From NCBI GenBank assembly GCA_902168105.1, contig CABHOY010000058.1:1-64000 (forward strand): 64,000 nucleotides of DNA, given 5' to 3'. The notes under the pieces are model-generated. The model was not told the origin of the DNA and searched no databases. It was given only the letters and a program-made list of their open reading frames with translations. Shown here in pieces: positions 52,915 through 61,140 of this stretch. Both the position numbers and the translations under genes were made by a program. Each line of letters starts with the position of its first letter. Positions within the stretch are counted from its first letter, which is position 1. This DNA is from an uncultured Flavihumibacter sp. GTDB taxonomy: Bacteria; Bacteroidota; Bacteroidia; Chitinophagales; Chitinophagaceae.

Positions 52915-52982
52915 CACAATACGGCTCATGAATAAGAATCGGAACCCGAAAAGAAGCAGGAAAGGGAAGAACAGGCAGAATG

Positions 52983-53240
52983 TTATCCTTTCAACTTCGT
53001 TACCAGTGACACGTATTCCTGCTGGGCGTCTTCTTTAGACTTTCCCTTCAGTTTCTGCCAGGCCTCATATTTGGCTTTGGCTACGAAATCAAAAAGATTT
53101 GAAGGAGGATCGGTGTTCACATCTCCTTCGGTACCTTGTTTGTAGAGCGAATAAAGTTGCAGAAGTGTTTCATTATCAGGCTTTTGAGGTAGGGTTTTGC
53201 TGGTTGTAGCGGCAGCTTCAAACTGTTGTTGTAGATCCAT
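52983..53240 (-). CDS. Acyl-CoA-binding protein (ACBP)
   Basis: An 85-residue four-helix protein that binds medium- and long-chain acyl-CoA in the cytoplasm. Diagnostic residues are present: LLQLYSLYKQGTEGDV, KAKYEAWQKLKGKSKEDAQQEYVSLV. The length is the same as eukaryotic ACBP. It buffers acyl-CoA for lipid metabolism. ACBP is scattered in bacteria but regular in this phylum, so transfer need not be invoked. It is a single gene, divergent from lepA; rocD is a separate unit with its own promoter 70 bases further along. Confidence 0.95.
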   Translation of the reverse strand: MDLQQQFEAAATTSKTLPQKPDNETLLQLYSLYKQGTEGDVNTDPPSNLFDFVAKAKYEAWQKLKGKSKEDAQQEYVSLVTKLKG

Positions 53241-53320
53241 GGTATTTTATTTACATTAAATGTAGATAAAATAGTACCAAATACGCGCGATTGTCCTATC
53301 TGGGAATGGCAAATTTTAAA

Positions 53321-53328
53321 TACCTTTG
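53321..53328 (+). promoter_or_regulatory. -7 element for lepA
   Basis: TACCTTTG matches TAnnTTTG exactly. Transcription would begin near 53335, about 37 bases before the ATG at 53372, which excludes the longer upstream reading of lepA. Confidence 0.65.
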
Positions 53329-53371
53329 CGGCTTGACGCGGGGCGTTAAACGCCTGGTTTTAAAAGCATAT

Positions 53372-55162
53372 ATGAAGAATATCAGGAATTTTTGCATCAT
53401 TGCACACATCGACCACGGTAAAAGTACATTGGCTGACAGGCTGTTAGAACATACCAAAACTATCTCCGACAGGGATATGCAGGCACAGGTCCTGGATGAC
53501 ATGGACCTGGAAAGAGAAAAAGGGATCACTATCAAGAGTCATGCTATCCAGATGAATTATCTTCATGAAGGACAGCAATATGTATTTAATCTGATCGATA
53601 CTCCAGGTCACGTAGACTTCTCTTACGAGGTATCCCGTGCACTGGCAGCATGTGAAGGTGCATTGTTACTGGTAGATGCCGCCCAGGGTATCCAGGCTCA
53701 GACCATTTCCAACCTCTACCTGGCGCTGGAAAATGACCTGGAGATCATTCCCGTGATCAACAAGATCGATATGGATGGTGCTATGATCCCTGAAGTAAAG
53801 GACCAGATCATAGAACTCATTGGCTGTAAAGAAGATGAGATCCTCCTGGCTTCCGGTAAAGCCGGTATCGGGATTGAAGAGATCCTGGAAGCCATTGTAA
53901 AACGCATTCCTGCTCCGGATGGAGTGCCAGATGCGCCATTGCAGGCATTGATCTTCGACAGCGTATTCAACTCCTTCCGCGGTATCATAGCTTATTACAG
54001 GATATTCAGCGGTTCCATCAAAAAAGGCGATAAAGTTAAGTTCATCAATACCGGCCAGGAATACTTTGCTGATGAAGTAGGTATCCTTAAGCTGGGGCTA
54101 CAGCCTACACAAACTGTTAAGACCGGGGATGTAGGATATATCATCACTGGTATTAAAAATGCCAAAGAAGTGAAGGTGGGAGATACCATCACACTGAGTG
54201 CTAATCCCAGTACCGAGTCAATCAAAGGTTTTGAGGAAGTAAAGCCAATGGTATTCGCCGGGATCTTCCCGGTAAATACAGAAGACTTCGAGGAACTGCG
54301 TGACTGTATGGAGAAACTCCAGTTGAACGATGCATCCCTGACTTTCGAACTGGAAACTTCCCAGGCCCTGGGCTTCGGTTTCCGATGCGGATTCCTCGGT
54401 ATGCTCCACATGGAGATCGTCCAGGAGCGTCTTGAAAGGGAGTTCAACCAGACCGTGATCACCACCGTTCCGAACGTTAGTTTCATTGCCCATACCACCA
54501 GAAAAGAAACCTTTACCGTGAACAATCCGTCCGAAATGCCCGAACCAAGCACATTGGAACGCATCGAGGAACCGTTCATCAAAGCACAGATCATCACCAA
54601 ACCCGATTATATTGGTAATATCATGACCCTGTGTCTTGGCAAGAGAGGTATTCTGCTGAACCAAAGCTATCTGACCCCATCCCGGGTTGAATTAATATTT
54701 GAGATACCATTAACAGAGATCGTATTCGATTTCTACGATAAATTGAAAAGCCAGACCCGTGGGTATGCATCTTTTGACTATGCGCCGATCGGTTACCGTG
54801 ATAGCGACATCGCAAAGATGGATATCCTGCTGAATGGTGATAAGGTGGATGCACTGAGCGCCCTGATCCACCGCAGCCGTGCGCAGGACTTCGGTCGTAA
54901 ACTGTGTGAAAAGCTGAAAGAACTGCTGCCACGTCAACAGTTCATGATCGCTATCCAGGCAGCTATCGGCGCCAAGATCCTGGCCCGTGAAACAATCAGC
55001 GCCATGCGTAAGGACGTGACCGCCAAATGTTATGGTGGTGACATCTCCCGTAAACGTAAGTTGCTGGAAAAACAGAAAGAAGGTAAAAAGCGTATGCGTC
55101 AGATTGGTAATGTGGAAGTACCGCAGGAAGCATTCCTCGCAGTACTCAAGTTGGATGACTAA
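53372..55162 (+). CDS. lepA: Elongation factor 4 (LepA) GTPase
   Basis: A 596-residue ribosome-bound translational GTPase involved in back-translocation or initiation quality. G motifs are AHIDHGKST (P-loop), DTPGHVD and NKIDMD. EF-G-like domains II, III and V follow, and the C-terminal LepA-specific domain includes ISRKRKLLEKQKEGKKRMRQIGNVEVPQEAFLAVLKLDD, the family's conserved tail. The open frame continues upstream to 53291. I choose MKNIRNFCIIAHIDHGK at 53372, because it is the family start and lies just after the promoter. A terminator follows the stop. Confidence 0.97.
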   Translation: MKNIRNFCIIAHIDHGKSTLADRLLEHTKTISDRDMQAQVLDDMDLEREKGITIKSHAIQMNYLHEGQQYVFNLIDTPGHVDFSYEVSRALAACEGALLLVDAAQGIQAQTISNLYLALENDLEIIPVINKIDMDGAMIPEVKDQIIELIGCKEDEILLASGKAGIGIEEILEAIVKRIPAPDGVPDAPLQALIFDSVFNSFRGIIAYYRIFSGSIKKGDKVKFINTGQEYFADEVGILKLGLQPTQTVKTGDVGYIITGIKNAKEVKVGDTITLSANPSTESIKGFEEVKPMVFAGIFPVNTEDFEELRDCMEKLQLNDASLTFELETSQALGFGFRCGFLGMLHMEIVQERLEREFNQTVITTVPNVSFIAHTTRKETFTVNNPSEMPEPSTLERIEEPFIKAQIITKPDYIGNIMTLCLGKRGILLNQSYLTPSRVELIFEIPLTEIVFDFYDKLKSQTRGYASFDYAPIGYRDSDIAKMDILLNGDKVDALSALIHRSRAQDFGRKLCEKLKELLPRQQFMIAIQAAIGAKILARETISAMRKDVTAKCYGGDISRKRKLLEKQKEGKKRMRQIGNVEVPQEAFLAVLKLDD

Positions 55163-55193
55163 GGCGCAGTTTATATTCAAATTTGGGAAAATT

Positions 55194-55223
55194 AAGGCGG
55201 CCAGGGGCACTGGTCGCCTTTTT
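55194..55223 (+). terminator. Terminator of lepA
   Basis: AAGGCGGCCA and TGGTCGCCTT form a stem around GGGGCAC, then a short T run, 32 bases after the lepA stop. Confidence 0.82.
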
Positions 55224-55277
55224 ATTTTGATGAACTCATCGATCATCAGATAATGTAACTAGACTCATTCTGAGTAT

Positions 55278-55317
55278 AAAAACGGCCGGCTAAGATCACT
55301 CTCAGCCGGCCGTTTTT
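55278..55317. terminator. Bidirectional terminator between lepA and the DUF6580 gene
   Basis: A 13-bp stem AAAACGGCCGGCT/AGCCGGCCGTTTT surrounds a 13-base loop, with A and T runs on the flanks. It lies 18 bases after the DUF6580 gene stop (minus strand), whose terminator it most likely is. Confidence 0.88.
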
Positions 55318-55334
55318 ATATTATTATATTCCTA

Positions 55335-55931
55335 TTACGCCAATTGGCCTTTCGGAGTGATCACTACCTGTTTTAATACTGCCCATACACCGAACAACAC
55401 AGCGGTAAAGAATACATTACCCATCAGGCCATTCAATGCAAAGCTGCTGAACATATTATCTGACTGATAGAAAGGAATACCAGCGGTATAACATGCCAGT
55501 AAACCCGCACCCGTTTTAGGATACAGATCTGTTGTGATGAAAGTACCCAGATTGGAGATCAGGAAGAAAAGTACACCAGTGCCGATAGAAGATAACAGCA
55601 ACGTCAATACGTTCACTTTCTTTATCAGTGTAGCTATCCATGTGATCAGCAGGAACGCACCATATACAAACAACAGCTGTCCTATATAATCAGGAGCCAG
55701 TGCGCGAATGTTGGTGAAATAATGCAGGAACACGTCAGACAGAAATAAAGACAATAACGGAATAACATACGCCAGGCGCTTATCTTTCAGTACGATACCG
55801 CCAAATAGGGCTGCTGCTCCGATAGCATTAAAATTCCACAGACCGATCTGGTTAGTGAAAATGCGACATAACGCGGACAGGAAGATCAGCATGGCAATAA
55901 CAAATATTTCCCGGATAGAATCCTTCTTCAT
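55335..55931 (-). CDS. DUF6580 family membrane protein
   Basis: A 198-residue integral membrane protein with about five or six TM helices. The block LWNFNAIGAAALFGGIVLKDKRLAYVIPLLSLFLSDVFL is typical of DUF6580 proteins, which resemble ECF-type vitamin transporter S components. No EcfA/T genes are nearby, so the substrate and energy source are unknown. An exact TAnnTTTG promoter element lies about 20 bases upstream of the ATG. Confidence 0.82.
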   Translation of the reverse strand: MKKDSIREIFVIAMLIFLSALCRIFTNQIGLWNFNAIGAAALFGGIVLKDKRLAYVIPLLSLFLSDVFLHYFTNIRALAPDYIGQLLFVYGAFLLITWIATLIKKVNVLTLLLSSIGTGVLFFLISNLGTFITTDLYPKTGAGLLACYTAGIPFYQSDNMFSSFALNGLMGNVFFTAVLFGVWAVLKQVVITPKGQLA

Positions 55932-55950
55932 AGTGGGTAGATTATTTAGC

Positions 55951-55958
55951 CAAAGATA
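55951..55958 (-). promoter_or_regulatory. -7 element for the DUF6580 gene
   Basis: On the minus strand TATCTTTG is an exact TAnnTTTG match, 20 bases before the ATG. It lies just beyond the manA stop, so the DUF6580 gene has its own promoter. Confidence 0.6.
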
Positions 55959-55965
55959 ATTGATT

Positions 55966-57192
55966 TTAAATAGATTGAACAGGTACGCTTGCTTTAAAGA
56001 TCACAACGCCACCATTGCTTTCGATACTATAAGATGTGTTATAGTAAGTAACCACCGCCTGGCCTTTTTGCAGGGAGATCGTTTCGCCACCTGTTTCAGT
56101 GATCTCTGCAGCACCTTCCATCACCAGCATGATCTCGGTCGCCTCACTGGTATGTTCATAACGTTGATCACCTTCCATTGCTATGCGGCTTACAACGAAA
56201 TCCGGGGCGGGAGAATGGTAGATAGTCTCCAATCCGCCATGTACGCTTTCGCCACCCAGTATTTTAGGATGTACCGGTTCGAAACGGGTATGTTTCAGTA
56301 ACTCGGGTACATCGATATGTTTAGGCGTGAGCCCGCCACGTAAAACGTTGTCAGAGTTAGCCATCAACTCCACGTTCTGTCCTTCCAGGTATGCGTGAGG
56401 AATACCTGCGTCCTGGAATACGGCATCTCCGGGATGTACTTCCATAATGTTAAAGAAGTAAATAGAGAAGATACCCCTGTCCAGGTTCTCCAATCCCTGT
56501 GGATCGTTCATAATAGCCCTACCTGCCCAGAATGCGGGATCAGATTTAGCCAGACGTCCATTCTTGTACGCTTCTGACACTGCTTCTGCCAGCGGGCGTA
56601 ACATGATATTCACTTCGGCCTGCGGCATCTCCATTACCGCTTTATACAAACCATAGTAGCCTTCTTTTTCAAAGATAGGAGCAAGCGGTGCAAATTCTTT
56701 TACCTGTTGCAAAACCTTTCTCAGTTTATCTTCCGGCAGGAATCCGTGTAACAGCCAGAATTCGCTGAGCGCCACCATGATCTCAGGTTTGTGGTTGGCG
56801 TCTTTGTAATTACGGTGAGGAGCGTTCAGAGGGATGCCTGCTTCATTTTCTCTGGCAAACCCTTTTTCTGCTTCCGCTTTAGTTGGGTGTACCTGTATAG
56901 ACAGCATGTCCTTAACATCCAGGATCTTCAGGAGGTACGGCAGTTCGCCGAAGCGTTTCCATACCTTCGGTCCCAGCACTTGTTCCGGATCGGCTTTTAC
57001 CAACTGGTCCAGCGTGGATGGCTGGGCGCCGGTACCAATAACAGAAGGTGCGCTCTGATGTGCACCCATCCAGTATTCTGCACTTGGCTTGCCGTTTTCC
57101 GGAATGCCTAATAGGGCAGGGATATAATGATATCCACCCCATGCATAGTTTTGAACCTTACCATCCAATCTGAATAATTTCTTCTCACTCAT
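55966..57192 (-). CDS. manA: Mannose-6-phosphate isomerase, class I
   Basis: A 408-residue cupin-type isomerase interconverting fructose-6-phosphate and mannose-6-phosphate, feeding GDP-mannose and glycan synthesis. The zinc site residues are in LSIQVHPTKAEAEKGF and NHKPEIMVALSEFW. Further motifs are DAGIPHAYLEGQNVELMANSDNVLRGGLTPKHID and a C-terminal cupin half (EIMLVMEGAAEI). The length is usual for class I. It is on the minus strand upstream of the DUF6580 gene, which has its own promoter. It is divergent from yraN. Confidence 0.95.
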   Translation of the reverse strand: MSEKKLFRLDGKVQNYAWGGYHYIPALLGIPENGKPSAEYWMGAHQSAPSVIGTGAQPSTLDQLVKADPEQVLGPKVWKRFGELPYLLKILDVKDMLSIQVHPTKAEAEKGFARENEAGIPLNAPHRNYKDANHKPEIMVALSEFWLLHGFLPEDKLRKVLQQVKEFAPLAPIFEKEGYYGLYKAVMEMPQAEVNIMLRPLAEAVSEAYKNGRLAKSDPAFWAGRAIMNDPQGLENLDRGIFSIYFFNIMEVHPGDAVFQDAGIPHAYLEGQNVELMANSDNVLRGGLTPKHIDVPELLKHTRFEPVHPKILGGESVHGGLETIYHSPAPDFVVSRIAMEGDQRYEHTSEATEIMLVMEGAAEITETGGETISLQKGQAVVTYYNTSYSIESNGGVVIFKASVPVQSI

Positions 57193-57268
57193 GCGTAATA
57201 TGTTTGTATTTTCCTAGAATTGTTAACCTGTTGAATTCCGAAAAGGAAGGACAAAAATAGTCAAAACA

Positions 57269-57625
57269 ATGGCATCCCACATAGCTTTGGGCAAAAAAGG
57301 GGAACTGATAGCAAAGGAATTTCTTCAGCAACAGCACTACACGATCTTAGCAGTAAACTGGCGACATAGGCGTCGTGAGATAGATATTATCGGCGCTACC
57401 GCAGAGTGTCTGGTGTTTTTCGAGGTCAAAACATTAGCCACTGACCTTTTCGGTTGGCCAGAGCAACAGGTGGACGCTGCCAAACGAAGACATATCCAGG
57501 CAGCTGCAAACGTGTATATGGAGCGATTGCCGAGGTTACCGCCCGCTATCCGTTTCGATGTGATCTCAATTACTTTTCAAAAGGATGGGACGTATGAACT
57601 CGTGCATTTCGAAGATGCGTTTTGA
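57269..57625 (+). CDS. YraN family (UPF0102) endonuclease-like protein
   Basis: A 118-residue protein of the YraN family with a restriction-endonuclease-like fold of unknown function. The motifs GKKGELIAKEFLQQQHYTILAVNWR, RREIDIIGATAECLVFFEVKT and AAKRRHIQAAANVY follow the family pattern. The Glu/Asp-Ile-Asp/Glu-Val-Lys residues correspond to the PD-(D/E)xK site, here GELIA, EIDII and FEVKT, so the site seems intact. It is a single gene divergent from manA. A REP-like repeat lies 59 bases after the stop. Confidence 0.9.
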   Translation: MASHIALGKKGELIAKEFLQQQHYTILAVNWRHRRREIDIIGATAECLVFFEVKTLATDLFGWPEQQVDAAKRRHIQAAANVYMERLPRLPPAIRFDVISITFQKDGTYELVHFEDAF

Positions 57626-58036
57626 GGTGTGACCGGGTTCATTTATCGCCAAGAGAAATCATGCTGTTCAATCTTCGATTCGATAGCACTCCGTCAGGAG
57701 TGCCCTTGTTTGTAGCCCCGGGTTTCAACCCGGGGATGCCGTCATGATCACACATCGTTCGTTAATTCGGGAGTATCATCACGGATCGCATTTATCCCAT
57801 GAATATCATCGAGGATCACGTTATGGGATGCCATCACGATCACGCATGGTGCATTAATCAGATCACGTCATCCGGCATATCGTGATCTACATCCCGATGA
57901 GCCGTCATTATAAAAACGTTGAATCTGGTATATAATAACAATATCCGGGTGTAACCCCGGATATCGTCAAGTGTTTTATTATCATACTGATTGCCCCATA
58001 GCTCGTTTAAGTGCCATGACTCAAATCGCTATCCCG
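57626..58036. other. Gene-free convergent region with REP-like element and quasi-repeats
   Basis: 411 bases between yraN and purB. REP-like copy C is followed by about 200 bases with irregular recurrences of ATCATC, GATCACG, GGATGCC and CATCACG. ATATCCGGG/CCCGGATAT at about 57940-57964 forms another hairpin around GTGTAAC. No gene was found. Confidence 0.75.
57684..57735. repeat. REP-like double hairpin, copy C
   Basis: GCACTCC-gtca-GGAGTGC, then CCTTGTTTGTAG with a shared last C of the stem, then CCCCGGGTTTCAACCCGGGG. Versus copy B, the second and penultimate stem bases changed together (G-C to C-G), preserving pairing. Confidence 0.85.
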
Positions 58037-59377
58037 TCAGCTCCAGATACCAGTATAATTCTGTGGTGTGATCGCTTTCAATTCCTTTTTCAGGGTAGCG
58101 CTGATCTTCAAACCATCAATGAATTTATGCATTGTCTTCTGAGTGATCTTTTCGCCGCCACGGGTGAGGTCTTTCAGTGCCTCATATGGTTGGGGGAAGC
58201 TTTCCCTGCGAAGGACCGTCTGAATGGCTTCAGCTACCACGGCCCAGTTGTTTTCCAGGTCTTCCTGCAGCTTGTTTTCATTCAGGATCAGTTTACCCAG
58301 ACCTTTCTGGATTGATTTCAATGCCAGTACAGTATGACCGAATGGTACGCCTACATTCCTTAGTACGGTAGAGTCGGTCAGGTCGCGTTGTAAACGGGAT
58401 ACCGGCAGTTTCGCGCTCAGATGCTCGAAAATAGCATTGGCCAGTCCGAGGTTTCCTTCAGCATTTTCAAAATCGATCGGGTTCACTTTATGTGGCATCG
58501 CGGAAGAACCTACTTCATTAGCTTTGATCTTCTGCTTGAAATAATCCATGGAGATATATGTCCAGATATCACGGCAGAAGTCTACCAGGATCGTGTTGAT
58601 ACGTTTCAGGGTATCAAACTGAGCGGAGATATTGTCGTAATGCTCGATCTGGGTCGTGTATTTCATACGTTGAAGTCCCAGGGTATTGTTCACGAACTTA
58701 TCGCCGAACTTCTCCCAGTTGATCTTCGGGAACGCTACGTGATGTGCGTTAAAGTTACCGGTCGCTCCACCGAATTTGGCTGCAAAAGGAATGTCTCCCA
58801 GTAATTTCACCTGACCTTCCAGTCTTTCTGCGAAAACGAGGATCTCTTTTCCGAGAATGGTAGGAGAAGCCGGCTGACCATGTGTGCGGGCCAGCATTGG
58901 TATCTTCATCCAGGCCTTGCCCATCTTTTTCAGGTCGAGTACCAGATTGGCGATGGCAGGCATGTATACATGTTCCACGGCATCTTTCCAGAACAGCGGT
59001 GTGGCCGTGTTATTGACATCCTGGGAGGTCAATCCGAAATGTACCCATTCCAGTTTATCGTCCAGTCCGAGCGCCTTCAGTTCATTTTTAACAAAATACT
59101 CTACAGCTTTCACATCGTGGTTGGTCACCTTTTCAGTTTCTTTGATCAGCTGAGCGTTCTCAATGGTAAAATCCTGGTAGATCTTACGCAATGCCGGTAC
59201 CTGAGTTTTTGAGAGAGTGAATATTTTCTGCTCTGACAGTGCAATGAAGTATTCTATCTCTACCTGTACACGGTAACGGATCAGCGCAAATTCTGAAAAG
59301 TAGGGCGCCAGTTCTTCCAGTTGTCTCCGGTAGCGTCCATCCAGTGGAGAAATGGCGGTTAAAGCTTGTAATTGCAT
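58037..59377 (-). CDS. purB: Adenylosuccinate lyase
   Basis: A 446-residue enzyme acting twice in purine synthesis: SAICAR to AICAR and adenylosuccinate to AMP. Family residues seen are LQALTAISPLDGRYRRQ at the start, FGLTSQDVNNTA, ARTHGQPASPTILGKE, and the fumarase/lyase signature GSSAMPHKVNPIDFENAEGN (about 290). Its length fits the E. coli-type (group 2) enzyme. The gene is divergent from mqnA across about 65 bases with overlapping promoters. Confidence 0.97.
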   Translation of the reverse strand: MQLQALTAISPLDGRYRRQLEELAPYFSEFALIRYRVQVEIEYFIALSEQKIFTLSKTQVPALRKIYQDFTIENAQLIKETEKVTNHDVKAVEYFVKNELKALGLDDKLEWVHFGLTSQDVNNTATPLFWKDAVEHVYMPAIANLVLDLKKMGKAWMKIPMLARTHGQPASPTILGKEILVFAERLEGQVKLLGDIPFAAKFGGATGNFNAHHVAFPKINWEKFGDKFVNNTLGLQRMKYTTQIEHYDNISAQFDTLKRINTILVDFCRDIWTYISMDYFKQKIKANEVGSSAMPHKVNPIDFENAEGNLGLANAIFEHLSAKLPVSRLQRDLTDSTVLRNVGVPFGHTVLALKSIQKGLGKLILNENKLQEDLENNWAVVAEAIQTVLRRESFPQPYEALKDLTRGGEKITQKTMHKFIDGLKISATLKKELKAITPQNYTGIWS

Positions 59378-59428
59378 AATGTTATTTGATTAAGTGAGCG
59401 TTTATCACTTTTTGCCTAATTTAGCCGC

Positions 59429-59436
59429 CAAAATTA
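59429..59436 (-). promoter_or_regulatory. -7 element for purB
   Basis: On the minus strand TAATTTTG is an exact TAnnTTTG match, about 52 bases before the purB ATG. A near match, TAATTTAG, for mqnA is on the plus strand at 59417-59424, so the two promoters are back-to-back. Confidence 0.55.
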
Positions 59437-59442
59437 CTGAAA

Positions 59443-60180
59443 TTGGAACGGAAAGTAAAAGTAGCGGCAGTAAGTTATTTGAATACCAGGCCATTATTAT
59501 ACGGATTCAGGGAACACCCGGTGATGAAAATGCTGGAACTGACGGTAGATTATCCCGCAAAAATTGCACAGCAACTGATTGATGGAGAAGTAGATGTGGC
59601 ACTTGTACCAGTGGCGATCATCCCAAAACTGAAAGAATATCATATTATTTCAGATTATTGTATCGGTGCAGAAGGTCCTGTTGCTTCTGTTTGCCTTTTC
59701 AGTGAGGTACCGATGAATGAGATCAAACGTATTTATCTCGACTATCAGAGCCGGACTTCGGTCGCATTGCTGAAGGTACTGGTGCGTGAATACTGGAAAC
59801 TGGATGTTGAACTGATCGAGACGACCGGCGACTACCAACATCTGATCAAAGGTACCGATGCGGGTGTAGTTATTGGCGACCGTGCCCTGGAGCAACGGCA
59901 TAAGTCTCCCTATATTTATGATCTCGCGGAACATTGGATGCGGTTTACCAGCCTGCCGTTCGTGTTTGCAGCCTGGATCAGCAATAAGCCATTGCCCGTT
60001 GAATTTATCCAGGAGTTCAGCAACGCTAACAGTATCGGGATACACAATATTCCGGCAGTAGTGGCTGAAAATGCTTACCCTGTTTATGATCTGACCACTT
60101 ATTACACCAAGAATATCAGTTATCCGCTTACGCCGTCAAAACGCCAGGGGATGCAACGATTCCTGAGTTATCTCAGATAA
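59443..60180 (+). CDS. mqnA: Chorismate dehydratase MqnA (futalosine pathway)
   Basis: A 245-residue periplasmic-binding-like enzyme. It converts chorismate to 3-[(1-carboxyvinyl)oxy]benzoate at the entry of the futalosine route to menaquinone. Hallmarks are VAAVSYLNTRPLLYG at the N-terminus, GEVDVALVPVAIIP, the YLDYQSRTSVALLKVL segment, IGDRAL and LPFVFAAWIS. The first usable codon is TTG at 59443 (MERKVKVAAVSYLN); there is no ATG near. No other mqn genes are in the window. A terminator follows. Confidence 0.9.
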   Translation: MERKVKVAAVSYLNTRPLLYGFREHPVMKMLELTVDYPAKIAQQLIDGEVDVALVPVAIIPKLKEYHIISDYCIGAEGPVASVCLFSEVPMNEIKRIYLDYQSRTSVALLKVLVREYWKLDVELIETTGDYQHLIKGTDAGVVIGDRALEQRHKSPYIYDLAEHWMRFTSLPFVFAAWISNKPLPVEFIQEFSNANSIGIHNIPAVVAENAYPVYDLTTYYTKNISYPLTPSKRQGMQRFLSYLR

Positions 60181-60198
60181 TACCACAAAATAATTAAT

Positions 60199-60232
60199 AA
60201 AGGCGGACGGCTGAAAGGCAATCCGCCTTTAT
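60199..60232 (+). terminator. Terminator of mqnA
   Basis: AAAGGCGGA and TCCGCCTTT form a 9-bp stem 19 bases after the mqnA stop, ending in T. Confidence 0.8.
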
Positions 60233-60365
60233 TGCATTTCACCTGAACACTGCGCTGTTATTCCCGTTTACTCATATCAATTGCGTCAGGCTGAAGCATT
60301 TACACGTCTCATTCGGCTTTTTTCTTTATATTAGTCACCCCATCTGTTCACACAAACTCCTGCAC

Positions 60366-61031
60366 ATGAAAATTGGCATCCTGGGTAGCGGCCCTGTCGG
60401 ACTCACGTTAACGGAAGGATTGATCATGGCTGGTCATGAGGTCATACTTGGTACCCGTAATCCTGCGAAGGAATCGCTTCAGCAATGGATCAAGAAAAAG
60501 GGCGGCCCGACGGTCACGGCAGCCCCTTTCCGGGACGCAGCCGCGCAGGGAGAGTTGCTGGTGATCTGTACCAGCTGGGCAGGAACTCAAAAGGCGATAG
60601 AGGCCGCCGGACTTTGGAACTTTAAGAACAAAGTCGTAGTTGACGTGACAAACCCGCTCGATGGTAAAGGCCCCGATCAGCAGGGCAGACTTAGTTTCTC
60701 TGTCGGACATACCAACTCGGCAGGTGAACAACTACAGGCCTGGTTACCCCCCGACGCACATGTCGTAAAAGCTTTAAGCTGTATAGGACACGAATCCATG
60801 TTCCGCTCCCAGCAGGAACCTGAAAGGGAAACGCCCACTATGTTCATCTGTGGTAATAAACGTGCTGCGAAAATGGCTGTTACCACCCTGTTGAATGAAA
60901 TGGGCTGGAAAGACATTGTGGATATGGGGACGATTGAAATGAGCCGGAATATAGAGCCCTTAAGCATACTATGGTACGCATATGGGTTCAGGACAGGTAC
61001 CTGGAGCCATGCGTTCAAACTGGTGAAGTGA
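60366..61031 (+). CDS. NADPH-dependent F420 reductase-like (NAD(P)-binding) protein
   Basis: A 221-residue Rossmann protein opening MKIGILGSGPVGLTLTEGL (dinucleotide-binding GxGxxG-like GSGPVG) with GTRNP after beta-2, the NADP-specificity position. The middle reads VDVTNPLDG, and the end MSRNIEPLSILWYAYGFRTGTWSHAFKL matches the F420-dependent NADP oxidoreductase family. Bacteroidota lack F420, so another substrate or cofactor is expected; the name is by similarity only. It is a single gene, convergent with the M1 peptidase across a palindromic terminator. Confidence 0.82.
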   Translation: MKIGILGSGPVGLTLTEGLIMAGHEVILGTRNPAKESLQQWIKKKGGPTVTAAPFRDAAAQGELLVICTSWAGTQKAIEAAGLWNFKNKVVVDVTNPLDGKGPDQQGRLSFSVGHTNSAGEQLQAWLPPDAHVVKALSCIGHESMFRSQQEPERETPTMFICGNKRAAKMAVTTLLNEMGWKDIVDMGTIEMSRNIEPLSILWYAYGFRTGTWSHAFKLVK

Positions 61032-61089
61032 GGGAAGTCCGGACCTGCAGTATACCATCCGAACAAATGCCTGATAAATACGGTAAAAG

Positions 61090-61121
61090 AAAACCCCGGG
61101 CTTATGGACCCGGGGCATAAT
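61090..61121. terminator. Bidirectional terminator
   Basis: CCCCGGG and CCCGGGG form a stem around CTTATGGA, between convergent stops at 61031 and 61141. The core resembles hairpin 2 of the REP-like element, but the first hairpin is absent. Confidence 0.7.
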
Positions 61122-61140
61122 ACAATGATATCTGATCAAA

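Noticed and set aside
53995..54600. 201-codon open frame on the minus strand
   Set aside because: Antisense to lepA, a near-universal gene; a composition shadow.
57720..57964. Possible CRISPR-like array
   Set aside because: The recurring motifs are short and irregular, without constant repeat length or spacers, and no cas gene is in the window.
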